A stretch of 33,251 nucleotides of DNA, from positions 1 through 33,251 of IMG/VR virus record IMGVR_UViG_3300034159_000061. One strand, written 5' to 3'. This document shows positions 1 to 6,460 of the stretch, piece by piece. The position numbers were made by a program, and so were the translations under genes. The notes below the pieces were generated by a model. It was given only the letters and a program-made list of their open reading frames with translations. It had not been told where the DNA came from and did no database searches. The stretch is from a virus. Within the stretch, counting starts at the first letter, position 1; each line of letters starts with the position of its first letter.

Positions 1-2
1 AC

Positions 3-458
3 ATGGACGACGAAACGCGCAGTGAATACGCTAGCGGCGTTGTCCTTCAATTGCCCTCGCGTGGCGGCAAGCCCGTCTTCGTCGCGGCCGTGTTCGATCC
101 GTATAGCGATGAAGCGGCGTTCGTGGCGTTCTATGACGGCCGCACAGACGACAAGGTGACCGCTGCGGTTTGGGCTGATCAGATTGCCGAAACCTATGCT
201 GACAGCGAACGCGACTATCGGCGCACCGCAAGCGCTCGCATCCGCTTTGACGAACTAGCCGAAGACGTGGCGAGGCATCGTCGCGCGTGCCTCACGCTAA
301 TCGGCGATATCAAGCGCCATGGCGCGGCATTCGGCGCGGCAATCTGCGAAGCGCTGCGCGAGCGTATTGAAGGCCACGTCAACGCCATTCGCGAAGCCCG
401 TGAGAAACGCGGCGAACTCGCCAGCGAGCACGGCTCGCATCCCGCTTGGCTCGACTAA
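3..458 (+). CDS. Hypothetical accessory protein, possibly 5'-truncated
   Basis: The frame is open from an ATG at the third base of the window, so the true start could lie upstream; as read the protein has 151 residues. The first half is a mixed segment with a YDGRTDDKVTAA stretch. The second half (about residues 55-140) is charged and heptad-like, suggesting a coiled coil. I recognise no catalytic motif. Proteins of this layout (small N-terminal fold plus charged helical tail) sit beside ArdA on many alphaproteobacterial mobile elements, which is from memory and not a search. It is followed 48 bases later by ardA on the same strand. Function unknown. Confidence 0.7.
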   Translation: MDDETRSEYASGVVLQLPSRGGKPVFVAAVFDPYSDEAAFVAFYDGRTDDKVTAAVWADQIAETYADSERDYRRTASARIRFDELAEDVARHRRACLTLIGDIKRHGAAFGAAICEALRERIEGHVNAIREAREKRGELASEHGSHPAWLD

Positions 459-506
459 GCGCCCCCGCAATTCAATTCGTTCGCTCCACACTAAGGAACT
501 AACACA

Positions 507-1064
507 ATGCGTTTTTATGCCGCTTGCCTCGCATCCTACAATGCCGGTGTTTTGCATGGCGCTTGGATTGAAGCGTCGGACGATGTCGCCGAAATGCAGT
601 TGGAAGTTAACGCCATGCTGCGCGCGTCGCGTTTCCCGAATGTGACTGTCAAACATCCCGTAACAGGCGAGTCCGTCCCGTCCGCCGAAGAGTGGGCAAT
701 CCACGACTCCGAAGATTTGGGCAAAGTTTCCGAGTATGCGGGACTCGAGGCCATTGCTGAACGCGTCAAGCTTGCGGCGGTCGCGGACGATATCGGCATT
801 CCGCTTAGCGTCGTCTTGGAAGTGAAAGACGACAACGTGTCTAACGATGTCGAGTCCTTCATTCGCGATAACTACCGGGGCCAATACGACTCGTGGTCCG
901 ACTTCGCGGAGAAGTTCACAGATGAAACGGACGGCCTAAGCGGCGTTCCTGATCATCTGAAAGCATATATCGACTTTGAACGCATGGGTAGCGATTGGCG
1001 GATCAGCGGCGATTTTCATTACGTTGAGCGCGACGGCTCCCTTTTCGTGTTCTGGAGTCACTAA
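507..1064 (+). CDS. ardA: Antirestriction protein ArdA
   Basis: The 185-residue product matches the ArdA family along its whole length. It starts with a YAACLASYNAGVLHGAWI-like segment (residues 4-21), has the EEWAIHDSED block at 61-70, the SEYAGLEAIAE helix at 75-85, YDSWSDFAEKF at 127-137 and an AYIDFERM...GDFHYVE ending. ArdA proteins are acidic mimics of B-form DNA that bind and inhibit type I restriction enzymes, protecting incoming mobile DNA. Length is close to the family's usual 160-190 residues. The ATG at 507 follows an AAGGAACTA ribosome site. It begins a series of tiny same-strand genes with very short gaps or ATGA overlaps. Identification is strong; inhibition of the local restriction systems is inferred. 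Confidence 0.93.
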   Translation: MRFYAACLASYNAGVLHGAWIEASDDVAEMQLEVNAMLRASRFPNVTVKHPVTGESVPSAEEWAIHDSEDLGKVSEYAGLEAIAERVKLAAVADDIGIPLSVVLEVKDDNVSNDVESFIRDNYRGQYDSWSDFAEKFTDETDGLSGVPDHLKAYIDFERMGSDWRISGDFHYVERDGSLFVFWSH

Positions 1065-1065
1065 C

Positions 1066-1398
1066 ATGCGCCGCAAGTACACACCGCGCCGTCAGTCCGC
1101 CCGTTGGCTCGACTCCGATTGCCCGAAAGGCGTTCTGGCAATCCTAGACGCTGGCAAAACCATTAATGACCGTTGGACGGTCATTTATGCGGAGCCGGTT
1201 GTTAGCGGCGACTATCACGAAACAATTCTCGGATATCGCGGCATGTGCAGCAGGCCGTTTAGTCCGTGCGGCGTCGGCATGTATGGCGAGTTTAGCGCCT
1301 ATGACGCGGCGCGGCTCCGATATCGCCAACGGTCCGCGAAGTGGTCCGACCTTCCGGAAGATTGTAAGCGGTGCGTCCGCCAAGATTTGGAGTCCTAA
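1066..1398 (+). CDS. Small hypothetical protein downstream of ardA
   Basis: A 110-residue protein. I chose the ATG at 1066, one base after the ardA stop, instead of an upstream in-frame ATG at 976 that would run through ardA. It starts basic (RRKYTPRRQSARW) and contains a short beta-rich core (NDRWTVIYAEPVVSG, then ETILGYRGM), ending with a Cys-containing helix (EDCKRCVRQDL). No known motif is visible. The tight coupling to ardA suggests co-expression early after entry of the element. Confidence 0.75.
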   Translation: MRRKYTPRRQSARWLDSDCPKGVLAILDAGKTINDRWTVIYAEPVVSGDYHETILGYRGMCSRPFSPCGVGMYGEFSAYDAARLRYRQRSAKWSDLPEDCKRCVRQDLES

Positions 1399-1401
1399 GC
1401 C

Positions 1402-1716
1402 ATGCAGATCAACCCGACTCCCGCTGTCTCTTGCAAGTATGGCGCACCAATGGGGCGGCGTTCGGATGTTCTTTCCGGACTGATCATTTCAGAGACGGAT
1501 TCCCGCTTCACGCTGCGGCGCATTCGCCTTGATAACGGCGGTTATGATAGCGGCGGCGCGTATTGGGGGCACGGCCAGCCGTTGTTTTATTGGGCCGTGA
1601 CTATCACGGAAGATGACACCACGGACGAATACAGCGGCTTCCTGCGCGCGCGTGACCGTGACGTTGCAAAGGCGTCAATCCGTGAGTTGCATCCGCTCGC
1701 CCGCTTCTATCGCTAA
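1402..1716 (+). CDS. Small hypothetical protein
   Basis: A 104-residue protein starting three bases after the previous stop, with GGAG about ten bases upstream of the ATG. It reads as a mostly beta protein: SCKYGAPMGRRSD, then FTLRRIRLDNGGYDSGGAYWG, then LFYWAVTITEDD, and a helical end with FLRARDRDVAKASIRELHP. The GGYDSGGAYWG segment looks like a conserved loop. It is a type of short protein seen repeatedly in alphaproteobacterial accessory islands, but I cannot name the family. Confidence 0.75.
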   Translation: MQINPTPAVSCKYGAPMGRRSDVLSGLIISETDSRFTLRRIRLDNGGYDSGGAYWGHGQPLFYWAVTITEDDTTDEYSGFLRARDRDVAKASIRELHPLARFYR

Positions 1717-1732
1717 TCGAGAGGGGTTGACC

Positions 1733-1969
1733 GTGTCCGACAGAGTCCAAGTTGAAACCGTTCACGACCAATTCGGCGGCGCATGGGAATCCCCGATGGC
1801 GTGGCTGCATCGTCAGTTTAAGCATGAATGGTGCGCCGAATGCGGGCGCGACCATCGCCACCATGCCGCTATCCCCGTCTTGGGCAATTGGTTTGCTCAA
1901 TGTGAGCGTGAGCCTGTCTTTGATGCGCGCGGCGAGCTTGTTTGTAACCCGGAAGGCTATGACGCATGA
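1733..1969 (+). CDS. Small putative zinc-binding protein
   Basis: I place the start at the GTG at 1733, preceded by GAGAGGGG. The longer in-frame alternative from 1613 would overlap the previous gene by about 100 bases. The 78-residue product has WCAECGRDHRHH near residues 34-45 and later single Cys residues (FAQCE, ELVCN), so metal binding through Cys and His is plausible. It overlaps the next gene by ATGA. Function unknown. Confidence 0.65.
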   Translation: MSDRVQVETVHDQFGGAWESPMAWLHRQFKHEWCAECGRDHRHHAAIPVLGNWFAQCEREPVFDARGELVCNPEGYDA

Positions 1970-2211
1970 AACTTGAACCCGTAGAAGGCACCGCGCCGAG
2001 TCATTGGGCGCCCTATCTGATCAACGGTGATGCGTCGGGAATGGAGCTAGACGATATCCGCCAAGCGGACGCGTTTGTCCGTTGGCTAGGCGCAATGCCC
2101 GTTAGCTGCGAAGACGCGGGATTTATGCGGACGCATGACGCGATGCGCGTTTGCGGAACGCTTGCGGCGGACTGTCAAACTTACGTTGCACTAATCAAAG
2201 TTGAGGGTTGA
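1966..2211 (+). CDS. Small hypothetical protein
   Basis: An 81-residue protein whose ATG overlaps the preceding TGA, so it is probably translationally coupled. The segment SHWAPYLINGDASGMELDD at about residues 12-30 is the most distinctive part and resembles small conserved plasmid and phage proteins with an HWA..LINGD block. The second half has two Cys residues and a short helix. No enzymatic motif is visible. Confidence 0.72.
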   Translation: MKLEPVEGTAPSHWAPYLINGDASGMELDDIRQADAFVRWLGAMPVSCEDAGFMRTHDAMRVCGTLAADCQTYVALIKVEG

Positions 2212-2214
2212 TCG

Positions 2215-2529
2215 ATGGATATCAAGACGATTTCCGATTTTCGCGCGGCCGTCCGTAATGGTCCGTTTGCCTGGCCCGGTGGATATCCCCTCTATTGGGT
2301 TATGGCAGACGGTGGCGCTTGCGCGTTCAACGTCGCGAAGACGGAACGTCGCAATATGCTTTGGGCGCTAGTTAATGATTGCGCCGATCCGTCATGGCAA
2401 CCCGTTGCACTGGTAATCAACTACGAAGACTCGAAACTGGTCTGCGATCACACGGGCGAACGGATCGAGTCCGCCTATGCGGAGCCGGGCGGCGTTTACT
2501 CCGATCCCGATACGGAGTCGGAATCATGA
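2215..2529 (+). CDS. Small hypothetical protein
   Basis: A 104-residue protein starting three bases after the previous stop. It opens with a helix (IKTISDFRAAVRNGPFAWPGGYP), continues into a beta segment (PLYWVMADGGACAFNVAK), and has a CDHTGERIESAYAE motif near the end. CDHTGxRIxxAY is a recurrent tail in small proteins of these ArdA-associated clusters, as far as I remember. It overlaps the next gene by ATGA. Confidence 0.74.
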   Translation: MDIKTISDFRAAVRNGPFAWPGGYPLYWVMADGGACAFNVAKTERRNMLWALVNDCADPSWQPVALVINYEDSKLVCDHTGERIESAYAEPGGVYSDPDTESES

Positions 2530-2741
2530 GTCAGTTTGTTTGCGATACTTGCACCTATCCATCGCTCAAGGCTGATCACTGCGACAGCCCCGCGTGTCTA
2601 GCAAACCCGACGCTATCGGAGCCGCACAAAGCCAGATTGCGGGCGGCTGAAGACAAGTTGCGGGCTGAAGCGCAGGAACGCGCAGAGCGATTGCAGCGGC
2701 GCGCGAGGATGCGCGCGCAGGGCTTCACAACCGCATTTTAA
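2526..2741 (+). CDS. Small Cys-containing hypothetical protein
   Basis: A 71-residue protein beginning at the ATG that overlaps the preceding TGA; a longer in-frame start at 2379 would lie inside the previous gene. The N-terminus has CDTCTYPSLKADHCDSPAC, four Cys plus a His that could hold one zinc ion. The rest is a strongly charged helix rich in Arg, Glu and Ala, probably a coiled coil. It may bind nucleic acid or protein; this is only suggested by composition. Confidence 0.7.
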   Translation: MSQFVCDTCTYPSLKADHCDSPACLANPTLSEPHKARLRAAEDKLRAEAQERAERLQRRARMRAQGFTTAF

Positions 2742-2750
2742 CAGGACGAA

Positions 2751-2786
2751 ACCGGCTGCTAGGCCGGTCTAGCGGTGTCGCCGCTA
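2751..2786 (+). other. Two adjacent hairpins between small genes
   Basis: In the 85-base gap before the next gene, ACCGGC and GCCGGT form a 6-bp stem with a 6-base loop at 2751-2768. One base later TAGCGG and CCGCTA form a second 6-bp stem with a 5-base loop at 2770-2786. There is no T-run after either, so this is not a classical terminator; it could stabilise or process the mRNA. Confidence 0.45.
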
Positions 2787-2826
2787 CTGACGAGTCCAAG
2801 TCAGGCATTCCAGCCAAGGGGGGCGC

Positions 2827-3024
2827 ATGCGCCTTACTCTGATCTGCGCGGCGCTATGCCTCGCGTCCGCCGCGCATGCAAGCGGCGACCCGTACCAGTG
2901 GCCCGCGTATCAGGACACGGAGTCAATCGTGACGCTCGCCCCTATGGGGGCGTGGATCGATGACAGCACGCCCGATGCGCCGCGCGTCGTGGTGGCGTGT
3001 CCGCCTGCGGAGGATTCCGAATGA
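2827..3024 (+). CDS. Small predicted secreted protein
   Basis: A 65-residue protein with an evident signal peptide: MRLTLICAALCLASAAHA, with an AHA signal peptidase I site at about residue 18. The mature peptide is only about 46 residues, starts GDPYQWPAYQD and holds one Cys. The start follows an AAGGGGGGCGC stretch. A ten-residue periplasmic core plus acidic tail does not match a family I know. It overlaps the next gene by ATGA. Confidence 0.68.
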   Translation: MRLTLICAALCLASAAHASGDPYQWPAYQDTESIVTLAPMGAWIDDSTPDAPRVVVACPPAEDSE

Positions 3025-3434
3025 GCTACCGTGACCACTTCCCCGACTTCCCAGCGTCCGACATGCCCGGCATTTTGCCGGGCTTTGTCGACTCGTCTTG
3101 GCGGAACGACATTTGCCCCAGCTTCACAAGCGAGGCGCTGGGGTTGATCCTATGGGTTGACTACGCGACGCCAGCGGACCGCGAGTTTCCCGACTGGCCG
3201 CGCTACCGCGTCACTACAGCGTCGAATGAGGCGATACGCGACCTTATGGCCTCCGATGACTTCGCGGCCGTTGTGGCGTTCGTTTCCGAGCATATCGCCA
3301 CGCTTCCCGCCGCGCGGCTCAATGACTGGTACGAGTCCGCCGTTGGATATCGCCTGCGGGCGGATTGCCCTGATATGCCCGACGCTGATTTGCGGCACCT
3401 TTGCCACTCCTATCTGCGGGCCGCGTTGGAATAG
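3021..3434 (+). CDS. Hypothetical protein ending the ardA cluster
   Basis: A 137-residue protein from the ATG at 3021, which overlaps the preceding TGA. It begins MSYRDHFPDFPASDM, has an aromatic and acidic first half, and a helical second half (NEAIRDLMASDDFAAVVAFVSEHI, then LRADCPDMPDADLRHLCHSYLRAAL). No motif is recognised. It is the last gene before a strong hairpin, so the cluster likely ends here. Confidence 0.75.
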   Translation: MSYRDHFPDFPASDMPGILPGFVDSSWRNDICPSFTSEALGLILWVDYATPADREFPDWPRYRVTTASNEAIRDLMASDDFAAVVAFVSEHIATLPAARLNDWYESAVGYRLRADCPDMPDADLRHLCHSYLRAALE

Positions 3435-3440
3435 CGCATA

Positions 3441-3479
3441 GCAGAGGCGGCCGCAGCGATCCTGCGGCCGTTTCTCTGC
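3441..3479 (+). terminator. Terminator-like hairpin after the ardA cluster
   Basis: CGGCCGCAG (3448-3456) pairs perfectly with CTGCGGCCG (3462-3470) around a 5-base loop. Beyond it GCAGAG (3441-3446) can pair with CTCTGC (3474-3479), giving a long interrupted stem. The T-rich tail is short (GTTTCTCT). It lies 7 bases after the last stop codon of the rightward cluster. Confidence 0.6.
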
Positions 3480-4037
3480 GCGCTGGGGCGCTACACAACC
3501 AATTGACAGGATCTGCGAACGGCCAGCGCGGTTGAGTCCGCGTCCCTGGTCGCTGGCCTGCGGCACTACGAATCGTCTTTGCGCGGCGCGATGGCGCGCG
3601 AGTCATGGTCGGCGCGGCTTTGCCACGCTGAAAACGGGCAACTGCGCGCCGAAATGGGCGCGACAGGTTGTCGCAGTGTGTGCGGTATCGGAATGGTGAA
3701 TTGAGGGGGGGGCGGTAGCGGGATGAGGAAATGGAGCCGCATAGGCTAGGAAGGCGTAGGAAGGCCGCAGGGGCGCGTCTGGAATGGCGTCGCCGGTGTG
3801 GCGGCGATCTGCGGGGCCGCGCTGGGAAGCCGTTTCTAGGCGATGGCGGGGCCGTCTGGCTGCGACGCGGGAAGCGTAGATTTGCCTTCGGTTTGGTCGC
3901 ATTCTACGGGGTGAGCCGTACCGAAATACCATTGGTAACGAGTGGCGCGGGTATTCTGACAAAACGGGTTCGAGGGGGCTCCCCCACTCAGGAAGAAACG
4001 TAGCCTAAAAATTTTTTTCCCCCGAGAAATTTTATCG
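3480..4037. other. Stretch without a confident gene
   Basis: About 560 bases in which no frame gives a protein I can defend. It contains a G-run (3704-3713), the related direct repeats TAGGAAGGCGTAGGAAGGC (about 3747-3766), a GGGGG-CT-CCCCC snapback near 3974 and an A/T run (AAAAATTTTTTTCCCCC) near 4008. A 37-codon frame from 3591 to 3704 is too short to call. Open frames on both strands here have compositions typical of chance frames in GC-rich DNA. A regulatory or packaging role is possible but not shown. Confidence 0.5.
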
Positions 4038-4289
4038 TCATCGGTGGACCTCTCGGTCCACGCCACAAGTCAGTAACTCCCATCGCTTCAGCCGACAGTA
4101 CGAGCGAACCCGCTCGATGCGCCAACCTCGCATGTAGCGAATGATCGGAGCAATGCTGCCGGTCACAACGCCCCCAACGACATCCGCCCCAGCGCAGAAG
4201 TGCGGCGCGCTGATCCGCAGCAAGCCAGTGTCGAGTTCCGTGGTTCGGTCGGGCATCGATCGCGTCCGGAGAGTGCGGCACTCCTTCAT
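4038..4289 (-). CDS. Small conserved phage protein
   Basis: An 83-residue protein, or 72 residues if it starts at the internal ATG at 4256. The segment from about residue 24 on (LLRISAPHFCAGADVVGG, then GSIAPIIRYMRGW, then ERVRSYCRLKRWEL) resembles a widespread short phage protein with a 'APHF.AG ... APIl.ym.GW ... VR.YC..kGW' pattern that I recall from temperate phages. Its role is not known to me. It sits downstream of the morphogenesis-like gene on the same strand. A longer overlapping frame (3988-4461) on the same strand is less convincing. Confidence 0.6.
   Translation of the reverse strand: MKECRTLRTRSMPDRTTELDTGLLRISAPHFCAGADVVGGVVTGSIAPIIRYMRGWRIERVRSYCRLKRWELLTCGVDREVHR
4044..4061. 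repeat. 7-bp inverted repeat
   Basis: GTGGACC, a TCTC loop and GGTCCAC form a perfect short palindrome at the 3' end of the small phage gene, next to a T/C run. It could fold as a hairpin or be a protein-binding site. Confidence 0.45.
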
Positions 4290-4427
4290 CGAAGAAGTCG
4301 AGGCTGCGCTGTTCGTTGGGTACTACATCGGAAAGGGCTGCACGGGCAAATCCGTGACTGACGAGCGCGCCGGCCACGACGCATACCACGACGGCCAACG
4401 AGCGAGAGCGAAGGGGGTAGGGAGGGG

Positions 4428-4475
4428 GTGGTGTCATTTTTCTGGCAATCCGTGGAGTCATTTTTCTGGCAATTT
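4428..4475. repeat. 24-bp tandem duplication
   Basis: Two copies of a 24-base unit (4428-4451 and 4452-4475) share GTCATTTTTCTGGCAAT and differ at only three positions. It lies just after the stop of the morphogenesis-like gene. On the minus strand each unit contains GCCAGAAAAATGAC, so the duplication creates two in-frame ATGs of a possible short membrane-peptide frame (MTPRIARKMTPPPP...). Confidence 0.75.
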
Positions 4476-4483
4476 CCGGGGAG

Positions 4484-5125
4484 TTATTTCGAGGCGAATG
4501 CCACGGCGCGCAGGAAGTGCCCCTCGAACCTGGCCTTCACGACGCCGACCACCGTGGCCTCGAACGCCCAAGTCTTCGGAACGTCCACTTCGTTCTGAAG
4601 CACGGCGAGCGTTTTCAGTGGGGTCCGCTTCTTTGTGGTGCGCTTCACGATGAGGATACGGCCGTCCTTCGATTTGATCTGGAAGGTCTTCTTCTTCTGC
4701 GTGTCCATGCGCGACAACTGCCGACGCACCACGGTATGCGTCGGCGCACTGCCGATCGACCCGTAGGGCTTGATTAGAATGCCGCCGGTGGCAAGACGGC
4801 CGCCGCTATCGCGCTTGGCGCGAATCGACAGCGCTTTCGCTGGATGCTTCTGGACGCCGGCACCGATGACATGGCGCTCCATGTACTTGTCGATGCTACC
4901 AACCTGCGCATTCAGGTTCCCGCCGTTGGCGGGTTTGATACGGATACCCTGCACCACCCAATTGCGCCGCAGAACGAACAGGCCGGGCACCTCAGCCTTG
5001 AGGGCGACCTGCGAATCCTTGGCCGTGAAGGTGAGGGCCTTTGCTACGGCGGTGTTGACAGTGCGATCTCGCAGCTTGTCGAGCTGCGCCATCTGCGAGT
5101 CGTCGAGGGTGATATTCAGCCTCAC
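4484..5125 (-). CDS. Probable phage virion morphogenesis (tail/neck) protein
   Basis: I start this at the GTG at 5125, which overlaps the TGA of the upstream nuclease gene as GTGA; the open frame runs further to 5470 but only as a shadow of that gene. The 213-residue product has the pattern of small phage minor-tail or neck proteins as I recall them: an N-terminal helical part (AVAKALTFTAKDSQVALKAE, residues about 25-44), then an LRRNWVVQGIRIKPA core followed by NLNAQVGS. The rest is basic (TQKKKTF, KRTTKKRTPLK). It is assigned to virion assembly by resemblance only. It is isolated from other structural genes here, which is odd. Confidence 0.6.
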   Translation of the reverse strand: MRLNITLDDSQMAQLDKLRDRTVNTAVAKALTFTAKDSQVALKAEVPGLFVLRRNWVVQGIRIKPANGGNLNAQVGSIDKYMERHVIGAGVQKHPAKALSIRAKRDSGGRLATGGILIKPYGSIGSAPTHTVVRRQLSRMDTQKKKTFQIKSKDGRILIVKRTTKKRTPLKTLAVLQNEVDVPKTWAFEATVVGVVKARFEGHFLRAVAFASK

Positions 5126-5502
5126 GACAAATGCGCCCTGACTTCGGCCTCGACCAGATCGGCGAGTTCTTCCGGCGTTGCGGCCTTGAGGGTCAGGACG
5201 ATGAAGCCGAGCTTCGCGAGTAGGGCGTGGCGTTCGCGCTGATCCTTGCTCCGACTGCCCTTCGGCGTCTTTAGCTCGAAACTGAGCAAGAGGCCGAAGG
5301 GCAGATACACGCGGATGTCGGGCTCGCCGGCAGTGAGGCCCGTGACCTTGGCCTCCATTTGCTGGCGCCGATTGCGCTTGGCGCGGTTCATGTCGCCGGC
5401 GCAGGCGATGGGGAGACCTTCGTCTTCCATCTTGTGCAGCCGAGCGATCACGGCCGCCTGATAGCGCCACTCGGGGATGTTGTCGACGATCCGCGTTTCC
5501 AT
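5122..5502 (-). CDS. VRR-NUC domain nuclease
   Basis: A 126-residue stand-alone VRR-NUC protein of the PD-(D/E)XK superfamily. Visible catalytic motif: PD at 61-62, then the strand ending FELK with E76 and K78, then Q88 in the helix and a LAKLGFIVLTL strand at 95-105. Phage VRR-NUC proteins are thought to act on branched or damaged DNA, related to the FAN1 nuclease domain. The residues before the motif are basic (NRAKRNRRQQ). It overlaps the morphogenesis-like gene by four bases and lies 52 bases after the upstream gene. Fold assignment is strong; the substrate is unknown. Confidence 0.85.
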   Translation of the reverse strand: METRIVDNIPEWRYQAAVIARLHKMEDEGLPIACAGDMNRAKRNRRQQMEAKVTGLTAGEPDIRVYLPFGLLLSFELKTPKGSRSKDQRERHALLAKLGFIVLTLKAATPEELADLVEAEVRAHLS

Positions 5503-5554
5503 CTGATGATGGTCGCTCGGATCGACGCTCGCGAAGAGCCTGATCCGGTAACCG

Positions 5555-6460
5555 TCAGTTCGGGAAGCTGATAGCGCTCGGGGGCAGCTTCAACGGCTCG
5601 GCGACGTGGATCAGTCGACCGCTCGGCGTGATGTTCGGCTCACCGAGTGAGGCGTCGAAGAACCGCGTGCCCATCGGTCCTTTCCCGGACCTGCGGCATT
5701 CCCGGACATGGATCATCCCTATGCTTTCCAGCGTGTCGGTGATCTCGCCAAGCTCTTCACGCGTGATCTTGCCTGCGAAGCGCGACCTGATCTCGTAGGC
5801 GCCGATCCCGTCGTGTCCGGCCGCTTGGATGTAGAGCCAGACCCTTTCGTTGGTTCCGAGGTTGTTCGCCATCCGCTTCGCCGGGGCTTCGATCACCGGC
5901 AAGGCCGCGCCGTCGATCGCCAGCCACGGTTGGGATTTGACGATCAGCGGCATCGCTGACGGGTAGAGCAGCCACAGTGCTTCGCGGATGTCGGCCAGCG
6001 GCACGCTGGGAGGCCCGTCAGTCGCTTTCCGGCATCTGGCCGTGACGTTGCCGGCCTCGATCGCTACCGCACTGTCGATCTCCGCAATGGCCTCGCCGAC
6101 ACCGGGGACCATCCAATGCTCGTCAGGTCTCGACCTGCGGAGATGCAGGATGCGGAGCATCAGCGGAGCCAGGTCGGCCACCAACGCAGGCAGGCCAGGT
6201 CGGGCACCGTCCGGCTCCACAACCGCCTCAGCCTTCGGCCGACCACGCCCTTGATGCTTCCCGATCGGGAAGACGCGGACGTGGCCGCGCCGTTCGGACA
6301 TCCAGATCAGCTTCTTCCGATGAAGGGTCCTGACGATCGCCGCCGCGTCGCTGGGGTGGCACAGCAGCATCTCGCCGAAGGCTGTCAGGCTCACGCCTTC
6401 CTCGGGCAGGCTGATGGTCGAAGCCTTGCGCTCCATCAGCCGCATCTCGAGTCGTTTCAT
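5555..6460 (-). CDS. Protein with winged-helix-like segments, possible replication protein
   Basis: A 301-residue protein whose ATG at 6460 has AAGG ten bases upstream. The N-terminal 75 residues (SLTAFGEMLLCHPSDAAAIV then RTLHRKKLIWMSERRG) and a later part (VWLYIQAAGHDGIGAYEI then GEITDTLESIGMIHVRECR) both look like winged-helix DNA-binding folds. A long middle part is helical and carries no motif I know. Its gene starts next to an AT-rich segment with inverted repeats, a layout often seen for phage initiator genes and their origins; initiator function is only inferred. It may instead be a transcription factor. Confidence 0.72.
   Translation of the reverse strand: MKRLEMRLMERKASTISLPEEGVSLTAFGEMLLCHPSDAAAIVRTLHRKKLIWMSERRGHVRVFPIGKHQGRGRPKAEAVVEPDGARPGLPALVADLAPLMLRILHLRRSRPDEHWMVPGVGEAIAEIDSAVAIEAGNVTARCRKATDGPPSVPLADIREALWLLYPSAMPLIVKSQPWLAIDGAALPVIEAPAKRMANNLGTNERVWLYIQAAGHDGIGAYEIRSRFAGKITREELGEITDTLESIGMIHVRECRRSGKGPMGTRFFDASLGEPNITPSGRLIHVAEPLKLPPSAISFPN

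Noticed and set aside
3503-3508. TTGACA as a promoter -35
   Set aside because: No -10-like hexamer at 15-19 bases.
3591-3704. 37-codon plus frame in the gene-free stretch
   Set aside because: Too short, no ribosome site, no coupling to a neighbour; noted only in the region entry.
3603-3962. Minus-strand 119-residue frame
   Set aside because: Pro/Arg/His/Ala-rich with no fold-like pattern or start signal.
3988-4461. Minus-strand frame with a hydrophobic N-terminus
   Set aside because: It overlaps the better-supported 4038-4289 gene by 250 bases; the second half looks like a shadow, although the first 60 residues might be a small membrane peptide.
5126-5470. N-terminal extension of the morphogenesis-like frame
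   Set aside because: It is an Arg/Pro-rich shadow of the VRR-NUC gene in another frame; the GTGA overlap gives a natural start.
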